Part shown: positions 1 through 6,343 of the stretch, piece by piece
Layout of the letters: each line of letters opens with the position of its first letter
Numbering within the stretch: position 1 is the stretch's first letter
Program-made: the position numbers and the translations under genes
Notes under the pieces: model-generated
The model's database searches: none
What the model was told of the DNA's origin: nothing
What the model saw: the letters and a program-made list of their open reading frames with translations, nothing else
DNA from: an uncultured Lachnospiraceae bacterium
GTDB lineage: Bacteria; Bacillota; Clostridia; Lachnospirales; Lachnospiraceae
Direction of reading: 5' to 3'
Length of the DNA stretch: 6,961 bases
NCBI GenBank assembly: GCA_910586275.1
Contig: CAJUIM010000151.1
Location: 1-6,961 of the forward strand

Positions 1-117
1 GCAAAAAAATCCCTCCCGTGCGTCCGCCTCTCAACACAACATTCAGGCTGAACTGCCGAAATACCGGCGTGGGCACAAAACCGAATATGGATTTCCATGC
101 GGCCATATGTAAATGTC

Positions 118-146
118 TTGCGCAGCCCTAATATTTTTGATATTAT
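118..146 (+). promoter_or_regulatory. Predicted promoter of the DeoR-family gene
   Basis: TTGCGC at 118-123 is followed after exactly 17 bases by TATTAT at 141-146. A TG dinucleotide at 138-139 makes this an extended -10 element. The -35 matches consensus at only three positions, but the -10 matches at five of six and the spacing is ideal. Transcription would start near 153, giving a leader of about 107 bases before the ATG at 260. This is a prediction from sigma-A consensus only. Confidence 0.5.
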
Positions 147-148
147 CA
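138..148. promoter_or_regulatory. Candidate operator 1, palindrome TGATA-T-TATCA
   Basis: This is a perfect 5+1+5 inverted repeat lying directly over the extended -10 of the predicted deoR promoter. Nearly the same 13 bases recur at 1104-1116 upstream of fucU, with only the central base changed. A repressor bound here would block RNA polymerase, so autoregulation by the neighbouring DeoR protein is the simplest inference. Part of the similarity could come from both sites being -10 elements, but the symmetry and the identical CATA continuation exceed what a -10 requires. Confidence 0.5.
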
Positions 149-259
149 TAAAGAATTACAGCAACCGAAATGCTCTTGGCCAGTACAAGGGCATTTTTGT
201 AAATAGAAGAGTTACCATGAGGCATAGAAAGAGACGGCAGACAGGGAAGGAGACGGTAT

Positions 260-1024
260 ATGCTTGCAATAGAGAGAAGAAATGAGATATTGGAACGGCT
301 GCAGAAGGAAAAAAGGGTAGTGGTCAGCGAACTGAGCAAGGCTTATGGTGTTTCGGAGGAGACAATCCGGAGGGATCTGGAAAAGCTGGAGAATGACGGG
401 TATGTCATAAAAAGTTACGGCGGGGCCGTGCTGAATGAGAATCTGAATATAGACATGCCTTTTAATATAAGGAAAAATACAAATGTAGTAGGGAAGCAGC
501 GGATTGCGGAAATTGTGAACGGCATGGTGAAGGACGGGGAACGGCTGATGCTGGATTCCAGTTCCACGGCCGTTTTTATTGCAAAGGCGTTGAAAGAAGA
601 GAAGAAAAATCTGACGGTCATTACAAATTCCATAGAGATTGTCATTGAACTCTTTGAGATGCAGGATTGGCATGTGCTGTCCACGGGAGGGCTGGCCATG
701 GAAGGATCCTTGGCGTTGGTTGGGCCGCAGACGGATCGGATGCTGCGTTCCTATCATGTGGATAAGACGGTGATTTCCTGTAAAGGGTTCGATATGGAAA
801 ACGGTCTGACGGATTCCAATGAGCTTCATGCAAGAAATAAAAAGACCATGCTGGAACGGGCGGACTGTAAGATTCTGGCAGTGGACAGTTCTAAGTTCGG
901 GCATACGGCCTTTACGGCTATTGGCGGGCTGGATGATATTTCCAAGATTATAACCGATGAAAAACCGGAGGAACGATGGCTGGAACTGTTTCAGAAGCAT
1001 CAGGTAGAGTGCATCTGGCCATGA
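260..1024 (+). CDS. DeoR-family sugar-responsive transcriptional repressor
   Basis: A 254-residue cytoplasmic DNA-binding regulator of normal DeoR-family length. Residues 4-57 form the classic N-terminal winged helix-turn-helix: the R-x-x-x-I-L-x-x-L opening, V-S-E-L-S-K at 22-27, V-S-E-E-T-I-R-R-D-L at 31-40, and the wing G-G-A at 54-56. Residues ~75-235 are the DeoRC effector domain, which in this family binds phosphorylated sugars. It shows the D99-S-S-S-T103 loop and the D209-S-S-K-F-G motif. The ATG at 260 has an AAGGAGA ribosome binding site at 247-253, six bases upstream. The neighbouring fucU suggests a role like FucR of E. coli, whose effector is L-fuculose 1-phosphate. The family call is firm, but the effector and the repressor (not activator) role are inferred. 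The palindromes at 138 and 1103 are its candidate operators. Confidence 0.93.
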   Translation: MLAIERRNEILERLQKEKRVVVSELSKAYGVSEETIRRDLEKLENDGYVIKSYGGAVLNENLNIDMPFNIRKNTNVVGKQRIAEIVNGMVKDGERLMLDSSSTAVFIAKALKEEKKNLTVITNSIEIVIELFEMQDWHVLSTGGLAMEGSLALVGPQTDRMLRSYHVDKTVISCKGFDMENGLTDSNELHARNKKTMLERADCKILAVDSSKFGHTAFTAIGGLDDISKIITDEKPEERWLELFQKHQVECIWP

Positions 1025-1102
1025 TTCAGATGCTCCGCTAAAACCATAAGTGAATAATGTTATATTTTATGCCATTATATTGCGATTTTTTATAAAATAA
1101 AC

Positions 1103-1115
1103 ATGATACTATCAT
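1103..1115. promoter_or_regulatory. Candidate operator 2 overlapping the fucU extended -10
   Basis: ATGATA-C-TATCAT is a perfect 6+1+6 inverted repeat. It contains the extended -10 TG-A-TACTAT (1104-1112) of a predicted fucU promoter. No good -35 sits at 16-18 bases, which fits an extended -10 promoter or one needing an activator. The upstream stretch 1053-1100 is very AT-rich and contains the perfect palindrome TTTTATAAAA (1088-1097) and an ATAATG/CATTAT inverted repeat (1054-1059 and 1073-1078). The site shares 12 of 13 bases with the one at 138-150. The fucU ATG lies about 97 bases downstream. Confidence 0.45.
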
Positions 1116-1212
1116 AGGAGAGGAAAAGAGAGACTGCCCGAGAAGAAGGGAATATGCGCTGTCAGGCATGGTGCCGACGGCAAGGGCAGGATACGGAAAT
1201 GGAGGGACGGTT

Positions 1213-1653
1213 ATGTTAAAAGGAATTCCGAGAATTTTATCTCCCGAACTGCTGAAAGTATTGTGTGAGATGGGTCACAGTGACAGGCTGGTGATTGCCG
1301 ACGGTAATTTTCCTGCGGAATCTATGGGGAAGAATGCTACTGTCATCCGTATGGACGGGCATGGGACACCGGAGATATTGGATGCCATTCTGCAGGTGTT
1401 CCCACTGGATACTTATGTGGAGACACCGGTAAACCTGATGGAGGTTATGCCGGGGGATACGGTGGAGACACCGATTTGGAAAACATATGAGGAAATAGTG
1501 ACAAGGCATGATGAGCGGGGGGCACAGGCCGTCGGGCAGATTGAACGGTTTGCTTTTTATGAGGAGGCAAAGGAGGCATATGCAATCATTGCTACGGGAG
1601 AATCGGCTCTTTATGCCAATATCATGCTGCAGAAGGGCGTAGTAGTGGATTAG
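1213..1653 (+). CDS. fucU: L-fucose mutarotase (RbsD/FucU family)
   Basis: This cytoplasmic enzyme interconverts the alpha and beta anomers of L-fucose, feeding the anomer used by fucose isomerase. From the ATG at 1213 the protein is 146 residues, close to E. coli FucU, and it follows the same pattern from the first residue: M-L-K, S-P-E-L-L-K-V-L at 10-17, E-M-G-H22, D30-x-x-F-P, S-M-G at 37-39, R-F-A-F-Y116-E, T-G-E130 and Y134-x-N-I. H22 and D30 align with conserved active-site positions of the family. An in-frame ATG at 1168 would add 15 residues absent from the family and has no ribosome binding site. The ATG at 1213 has GGAGGG at 1201-1206, six bases upstream. RbsD is the nearest alternative, but the C-terminal R-F-A-F-Y block favours FucU. 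No fucose isomerase, kinase or aldolase is in the window. Confidence 0.93.
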   Translation: MLKGIPRILSPELLKVLCEMGHSDRLVIADGNFPAESMGKNATVIRMDGHGTPEILDAILQVFPLDTYVETPVNLMEVMPGDTVETPIWKTYEEIVTRHDERGAQAVGQIERFAFYEEAKEAYAIIATGESALYANIMLQKGVVVD

Positions 1654-1660
1654 GAATAGC

Positions 1661-1724
1661 AATGCGGTATGTTCTGTTTGGGAGTGCTACTTCACCTGAG
1701 AGGGACATGCCGCATTTATGTTTT
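1661..1724 (+). terminator. Probable Rho-independent terminator after fucU
   Basis: The left arm 1661-1675 pairs with the right arm 1702-1716 over 15 consecutive positions, three of them wobble (1668, 1673 and 1675). The start of the stem is GC-rich (TGCGG/CCGCA). The T-containing tract TTTATGTTTT follows at 1715-1724. The stem starts eight bases after the fucU stop codon, the expected place. The 26-base loop is long and the tract is interrupted, so efficiency is uncertain. It would separate fucU from the two-component operon. Confidence 0.55.
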
Positions 1725-1783
1725 CGGGGGAGTCTTTTGGGGAAAGGAAACGGATAGAATTTCGGAATCTTTTTGCGCCTGAT

Positions 1784-1812
1784 TTGGCAGGGAGATTTCG
1801 GGAGACTATAAT
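1784..1812 (+). promoter_or_regulatory. Strong predicted promoter of the two-component operon
   Basis: TTGGCA at 1784-1789 and a perfect TATAAT at 1807-1812 are separated by exactly 17 bases. This is the best sigma-A promoter in the window. The start point would fall near 1819, at the edge of the AAGGAGGT ribosome binding site (1819-1826), leaving a leader of only about 12 bases before the ATG at 1831. The terminator just upstream supports independent transcription of the operon. Confidence 0.7.
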
Positions 1813-1830
1813 TAATATAAGGAGGTAACG

Positions 1831-3444
1831 ATGTATCGTATTTTGCTTGTGGACGATGAAGCGCTGATTCGGGAGGCTGTAAGTGAAAACGTTAAGTGGG
1901 GGCAGTATGGATATGAGCTGGCAGGCAGCTGTGAAAACGGGGATGAGGCATTGGCATTTATAGAACGGGAACCGGTGGATGTAGTTCTTACGGATATATG
2001 CATGCCATATGTGGACGGGATGGAATTGAGCAAAAAGCTGTATGAGGATTATCCGTTGATAAAGATTATCATCTTGAGCGGCTATGATGATTTTGACTAT
2101 GCAAAAAAAGCAATCCGTTATGGGGTAAAAGAATATTTGTTGAAACCTATTACAGCGGTAGAAATGGGAGACGTACTGCTGAAGCTGAAAGCAGAGATGG
2201 ATAAGGAACGGAAAACGGAGAGAAAGATATCGGAATTGGAAAGGGCTTACCGCAAGGGGCAGGAACGGCTGTATTCCGATGCGCTGCTTCATCTGATCAG
2301 AGGAAGCAAGGCGGAAGAGGAAATCGGCAGGGAATTGGAGACGGTAGGGCTGAACCTTACGGCGGCGGTTTATAGGGTGGCAGTGATAGAACTGGATATT
2401 TATGCCAAGGCCAATAAATTGGATGAGAAACAGAAAAGAGAAAGCGCCCTGATGGCTTTTGTGCTTCATAATATCAGTCAGGAAATCGTGATGAGGTGTG
2501 AGGCGGGGGAAGTATGTCAGGGAAAGGATCAGAGGACATACTTGCTGCTGCATACTTACAGGCCGGCGGATTTCGGCCGGATGGTCAGAGAGGTCTGTTA
2601 TGAGATAATCGGCCAAATGAACCGGATTATGCAGCTGGCGGTAAATATCGGTTTGGGAAGCTGTGTGACGGAACGGGAAAAAATATATGTTTCCTATGAG
2701 GAGGCGGAGGAGGCTTTGGAATACCGCTATACTATGGGCGGGAACCGCATGCTGGAAATAGATGTGATCCGGGCAGGAAAAAAGCAGGCGGATGTGGACG
2801 GCCTATTGGAGGGAATGGCTCTTCATGTAAGGGAAAATGACGGTGGGAAGCTGGAAGAGGACTTTGACGAATTGGAAAATGCGTTAAGGGAGTGTCTCTA
2901 TGACCGGCGCAGTGCAGCTGTTATTCTGCAGAGGGTGGTGGATATGCTGGATGAACTGTGCAGGCTGTCCGAGATGGAGAAGGAGCAGAGGACTGCTTCC
3001 AAGGAAGAAATCTTGGAAACCGTTCTTTCTGTGGAAGGACTGGAGGAAGCTGTCAATGTGCTTGGCAAATACTGTATGGGGGTGGGGAAGAAACTGGATG
3101 GCAAGAAAAACATCGGCGGCAGGAAATATGCGGTGCAGGCTATGGACTATATCGAAAAAAATTACGGGGACTGCGAATTAAGCTTACAGTCGGTCTGCTC
3201 CTATCTGAATATCAGTGCCAGCCGCTTCAGCACTATATTCAAGCAGGCTATGGGGACTACTTTCATGGATGTGCTGACAGGAATCCGGATGCAGAAAGCA
3301 AAGGAATTGCTGGAATATACGGATATGAAAAATTATGAGATTGCAGAACGGGTAGGGTTTAACGACTCCCATTATTTCAGCATTGCCTTTAAAAAGGCTA
3401 CGGGGGAAACGCCTACGGAGTATGCGAAGAAGATGAGGAGATAA
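1831..3444 (+). CDS. YesN-type response regulator, receiver plus AraC DNA-binding domain
   Basis: A 537-residue cytoplasmic transcription factor, the usual size for large YesN-type regulators. Residues 1-120 are a CheY-like receiver with the acidic pair D8-D9, phosphoacceptor D55 in L-T-D-I-C-M-P, the switch residue S83 in L-S-G-Y-D-D-F and K105 in L-L-K-P. Residues ~111-150 are charged and probably a coiled-coil linker. Residues ~150-425 are the poorly conserved middle region typical of these proteins. Residues 431-537 are an AraC domain with two helix-turn-helices: L450-S-x-x-S-V-C-S-Y-L-N-I-S, and I504-A-E-R-V-G-F-N-D-S-H-Y-F followed by G-E-T-P-T-E-Y (525-531). The start has a consensus AAGGAGGT site. 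The TAA abuts the ATG of the kinase gene, which implies translational coupling. Its partner is almost certainly that kinase. Targets are unknown, but sugar transport or catabolic genes are typical. Confidence 0.95.
   Translation: MYRILLVDDEALIREAVSENVKWGQYGYELAGSCENGDEALAFIEREPVDVVLTDICMPYVDGMELSKKLYEDYPLIKIIILSGYDDFDYAKKAIRYGVKEYLLKPITAVEMGDVLLKLKAEMDKERKTERKISELERAYRKGQERLYSDALLHLIRGSKAEEEIGRELETVGLNLTAAVYRVAVIELDIYAKANKLDEKQKRESALMAFVLHNISQEIVMRCEAGEVCQGKDQRTYLLLHTYRPADFGRMVREVCYEIIGQMNRIMQLAVNIGLGSCVTEREKIYVSYEEAEEALEYRYTMGGNRMLEIDVIRAGKKQADVDGLLEGMALHVRENDGGKLEEDFDELENALRECLYDRRSAAVILQRVVDMLDELCRLSEMEKEQRTASKEEILETVLSVEGLEEAVNVLGKYCMGVGKKLDGKKNIGGRKYAVQAMDYIEKNYGDCELSLQSVCSYLNISASRFSTIFKQAMGTTFMDVLTGIRMQKAKELLEYTDMKNYEIAERVGFNDSHYFSIAFKKATGETPTEYAKKMRR
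1884..1897. promoter_or_regulatory. Possible catabolite-responsive element (cre) inside the regulator gene
   Basis: The 14 bases TGAAAACGTTAAGT match the Firmicute CcpA consensus TGWAARCGYTWNCW at all positions but one (G in place of the C near the end). The site lies about 65 bases downstream of the predicted transcription start, where intragenic cre sites can act as roadblocks. It also encodes S-E-N-V-K, a stretch under protein constraint, so chance is a serious alternative. Confidence 0.3.
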
Positions 3445-5247
3445 ATGTCGGAAGAGAAGGGTTGTTTTACGGTTTTATCTTTATTTAAGAGCGTAAAGAC
3501 TACGGTGCTATGTCTTTTCTCTCTGCTCATTATCATAACGATGGCTATTTTTTTCCTGATTTCTATGGACTATACGGAAAAGACCATTCTGGAAAATTCC
3601 ACCGATTATACTTCCCGCTTAGTGCGCCAGCTAAACAGGGATATTGACTCTTATATTGACTATATGGAGAATATATCATCCATGGTCATTCAGGGCGGGG
3701 ATGTACAGAAATATCTGTTTGCGGAAATGCCGGAAGAGGATATGGAAGAGGCCTACGGCCGTATAGTGGCTCAGTTCAATACGATTGTGGAAACCAGGCA
3801 GGATATATCCAATATTGCTGTGGTCGCTCCGGACGGGAAAGCCATTATCAACGGCGGCAGGGACAGGCTGAATGAGAATGTGGATCTGGAAGAGGTGGAA
3901 TGGTACAGAGAGGCGATGCAGACCACGGACAGTATCCTGACCGCTTCTCATGTCCAATATGTGATACGCAACAATTATAAATGGGTGGTTACCTTGGGCA
4001 AAGGAATAAAAGACTCGGATACCGGGGAGAACGGCGGTGTGTTTTTCATAGACCTGAATTACAAGCTGCTGAAGGATTTGTGCGAAAATAACAGCCTTGC
4101 CGTCAACAGCTATGTATTCATTGTAGACAAGTCGGGAAAAATCATTTACCATCCGAAGCAGCAGCTTCTGTATAACGGGCTTACGACAGAACGCATTGAC
4201 GAAGTGATGGGCTGCGGCAGCGACGGCTATTTCATTACCCGGGACAGCGGCGGAAAGGAAGGGAAACTTTATACCGTGTCGGTTTCGGAGAAGACCGGAT
4301 GGAGGGTCGTGGGCGTGGCGGATATTTCCGAACTGATGAAGAACAAGGAGAAAACGGAATATATTTATATGTTCACATCGGCAATATTGCTTTGCATGGC
4401 GGTGGTTCTGGCCACCTTCTTTACTACTGCCATAACAAGGCCCATTAAGGAACTGAAGGATTCCATGAAAGAGGTGGAACGGGGCAATTTGGAAAATACG
4501 GCAGTGGCAATTTATTCCAACAATGAATTAGGCAGCTTGGGGAATTCCTTCAACCTGATGACGGCAAGAATCCGGGAACTGATGGCACAGAACATATATG
4601 AGCAGGAAGAAAAGCGAAAAAGCGAACTGAAGGCGCTCCGGTCGCAAATCAATCCCCATTTCCTTTATAATACGCTGGATTCCATTATTTGGATGGCAGA
4701 GGGAGGAAGGAATCGGGAAGTGGTACGGATGACCTCCGCCTTGGCAAAGCTGCTGCGTCAGAGCATCAGCAATGACAATGAGAGAATCCCGCTTGAAAAA
4801 GAGGTGGATTATGCAGGAAGCTATCTGACGATTCAGAAAATGCGCTATAAGGATAAGCTGGAATACGAGATTGACGTGGCCGAGGATATCAGAAAGGAAG
4901 AAATCATCAACCTGATCCTGCAGCCTTTGGTGGAAAACTCCATATATCATGGCATTAAATATAAGGGCTCCAAGGGGCTTATCCGCATTGTTGGCTATGG
5001 GGAAGGGGAAAAGGTGATTCTGAAGGTTATTGACAATGGGATAGGCATGGATGAGAAGACCTTGAAAGGAATTTTTGACATATCCAAAAAATGTGAAGGG
5101 AAACAAGGAGTGGGTGTCCATAACGTTCAGACACGCATCAGTCTGTATTACGGGGCAGGATACGGGCTGCATTTCGAGAGCACTCTTGGAGAAGGGACGG
5201 CGGCAATCATTACGATCCCCAGGAATTTCAGGGAGAGGGAGGAGTGA
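3445..5247 (+). CDS. YesM-type sensor histidine kinase with extracellular dCACHE domain
   Basis: A 600-residue membrane kinase. TM1 lies at about 18-41 and TM2 at about 306-329. The ~265 residues between them are extracellular and look like a double CACHE sensor, with W153-Y-R-E-A, G-G-V-F-F-I-D-L at 197-204 and G-W-R-V-V-G-V-A-D at 285-293. A HAMP domain follows (~329-382), starting at I-T-R-P-I. The His_kinase block has S-Q-I-N-P-H405-F-L-Y-N with phosphoacceptor H405. The ATPase domain has the N box L-V-E-N498-S, the G1 box D530-N-G-I-G and the G2 box G555-V-G-V-H-N. All catalytic motifs are intact. The ATG follows the regulator's TAA with no gap, and its ribosome binding site GAGGAG (3435-3440) lies inside the end of the previous gene. 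The signal may be a sugar seen directly by dCACHE or presented by the downstream binding protein. Confidence 0.95.
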   Translation: MSEEKGCFTVLSLFKSVKTTVLCLFSLLIIITMAIFFLISMDYTEKTILENSTDYTSRLVRQLNRDIDSYIDYMENISSMVIQGGDVQKYLFAEMPEEDMEEAYGRIVAQFNTIVETRQDISNIAVVAPDGKAIINGGRDRLNENVDLEEVEWYREAMQTTDSILTASHVQYVIRNNYKWVVTLGKGIKDSDTGENGGVFFIDLNYKLLKDLCENNSLAVNSYVFIVDKSGKIIYHPKQQLLYNGLTTERIDEVMGCGSDGYFITRDSGGKEGKLYTVSVSEKTGWRVVGVADISELMKNKEKTEYIYMFTSAILLCMAVVLATFFTTAITRPIKELKDSMKEVERGNLENTAVAIYSNNELGSLGNSFNLMTARIRELMAQNIYEQEEKRKSELKALRSQINPHFLYNTLDSIIWMAEGGRNREVVRMTSALAKLLRQSISNDNERIPLEKEVDYAGSYLTIQKMRYKDKLEYEIDVAEDIRKEEIINLILQPLVENSIYHGIKYKGSKGLIRIVGYGEGEKVILKVIDNGIGMDEKTLKGIFDISKKCEGKQGVGVHNVQTRISLYYGAGYGLHFESTLGEGTAAIITIPRNFREREE

Positions 5248-5306
5248 GAGACGAATGACTTTAACGGTTGGCTTTGGACCTGCATAAGCGGATATGGGGG
5301 ATGAGA

Positions 5307-6287
5307 ATGAGGAAGCATGTAAAGAATGTTTTTTTATGGGTGTTTGCCGGTGTTGCCGTGGCAGCAGGCGTTTTGCTTTGGAGAGGCGGGGAAGGGGAAG
5401 AAAAGGGAAGGAGGATTATTTTTATTCCCAAGGTAATTGACGAGGACAATGATTTCTGGAAGCTGCTGATTGAGGGGGTGGAAATGGCAGCGGCGGAAAA
5501 TCAGATGGAGGTCATGATCGTCGCCGCGGAGACGGAGGACGACTATGAAGCACAGAATGAATTGATTGAATGGGCGATCGGAGAAAAACCGGATGCCATT
5601 CTGCTGACGCCTTCCAGCCTGACGGAGACGACGCCTTATGCCCGGAAAGTGGTGGAACACGGCATTCCCCTGATTTTGATAGACTCGGCCATTGATGAGG
5701 ATATTGCGGATACTATGATTGCCACGGACAATGTGAAGTTGGGCGAGGTGGAAGGAAGCTATATGAAACAGTATGCCACGGAGGAATCCCGTATTGTGAT
5801 TATGGGGCATGTGGAAGGCTCTTCTACAGCGATTGAAAGGGAGAACGGGGTCCGAAAGGGGCTTGGGGAATACGAGGACAGAATTGTGGAGGTGGTTTTC
5901 TGCGATTCCGATTATGATAAAGCCTACGAACTGATGAAGGAACTGATGGAGAAATATCCGGACATTGACTTAGTGGCCGGTCTGAATGAATATTCGGCAG
6001 TAGGGGCTGCCAGGGCAATCAAGGCAGCAAACCGGCAGGACAGGATACGGATCGTGGGGATAGACAGTTCCTTGGAGGAAATACAGTTTCTGGAAGAAGG
6101 GATTTTTGAAATTATTGTCATTCAGAATCCGTTTAAAATGGGTTATCTGGGCGTGGAGGCGGCGGAAAAAATTTTAAACGGTGAGAAGGTTCTGAAGAAA
6201 GTGGATTCAGGGTGCGAACTGATTACTAATGACAGTGTCTATACGGAGGAAAATCAAAAGCTGCTTTTCCCGTTCCGGGAAGAGTAG
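5307..6287 (+). CDS. Membrane-anchored sugar-binding protein (RbsB/LacI-like periplasmic binding fold), probable sensor subunit
   Basis: From the ATG at 5307 the protein is 326 residues. A short basic N-terminus leads into one hydrophobic segment (~8-25). There is no cysteine lipobox and no convincing signal peptidase site, so it is probably held by an uncleaved anchor. Residues 37-~300 form a type I binding-protein fold: F-I-P-K at 39-42, N-D-F-W-K at 48-52, D96-A-I-L-L-T-P-S-S, I-P-L-I-L-I-D126, T-D-N at 140-142, G225-L-N-E-Y-S-A-V-G-A, V-G-I-D253 and Q273-N-P-F-K-M-G. This matches RbsB/YtfQ-type sugar binders. The reading frame extends to a TTG at 5268 without a ribosome binding site. ATG 5301 has its G-run directly abutting, while ATG 5307 has GGGGG six bases upstream. 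No transporter partner is in view. Its place directly after the kinase suggests signalling, not transport. The ligand is unknown. Confidence 0.88.
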   Translation: MRKHVKNVFLWVFAGVAVAAGVLLWRGGEGEEKGRRIIFIPKVIDEDNDFWKLLIEGVEMAAAENQMEVMIVAAETEDDYEAQNELIEWAIGEKPDAILLTPSSLTETTPYARKVVEHGIPLILIDSAIDEDIADTMIATDNVKLGEVEGSYMKQYATEESRIVIMGHVEGSSTAIERENGVRKGLGEYEDRIVEVVFCDSDYDKAYELMKELMEKYPDIDLVAGLNEYSAVGAARAIKAANRQDRIRIVGIDSSLEEIQFLEEGIFEIIVIQNPFKMGYLGVEAAEKILNGEKVLKKVDSGCELITNDSVYTEENQKLLFPFREE

Positions 6288-6304
6288 ACGTATCTGATTA
6301 TATA

Positions 6305-6330
6305 TTAGGGTGTGCTTGGGCTCACTCTAA
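6305..6330 (+). other. RNA hairpin just upstream of the ribosome binding site of the last gene
   Basis: TTAGGGTG (6305-6312) pairs with CACTCTAA (6323-6330) over eight positions, one of them G-U. A 10-base loop lies between, with two further pairs possible (6314-6321 and 6315-6320). The ribosome binding site GGAAAGGA (6331-6338) begins at the very next base. No T-tract follows, so it is not an intrinsic terminator. It could stabilise or mark processing of the operon mRNA, or modulate translation of the next gene. Confidence 0.35.
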
Positions 6331-6343
6331 GGAAAGGACGGGT

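Noticed and set aside
97..285. 62-codon plus-strand frame overlapping the start of the DeoR gene
   Set aside because: It has no ribosome binding site, begins upstream of the predicted promoter start, crosses the deoR start in another frame and shows no recognisable protein features.
212..1000. 262-codon minus-strand frame opposite the DeoR gene
   Set aside because: It is antisense to an intact, well-recognised gene, is full of histidine, proline and phenylalanine as expected for the complement of purine-rich codons, and has no family motifs.
2057..2071. TGATA and TATCA half-sites inside the regulator gene, resembling the candidate operator
   Set aside because: The half-sites are 5 bases apart, not 1, so this is not the same site. 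It lies in codons for a conserved receiver strand (I-K-I-I-I).
1687..2616. 309-codon minus-strand frame opposite the response regulator
   Set aside because: It is the antisense shadow of the receiver and linker region. The sense strand has all receiver residues intact, and the antisense product has no recognisable domain.
5255..5287. 10-codon frame with an upstream GGAGGAG, between the kinase and binding-protein genes
   Set aside because: A leader peptide is conceivable, but the spacing to the GGAGGAG is long (about 10 bases), the peptide is unremarkable, and there is no paired attenuator structure.
6291..6306. AT-rich stretch before the last gene as a possible promoter
   Set aside because: TATATT at 6301-6306 could be a -10, but there is no -35-like hexamer at 16-18 bases upstream (GGAAGA lies there).
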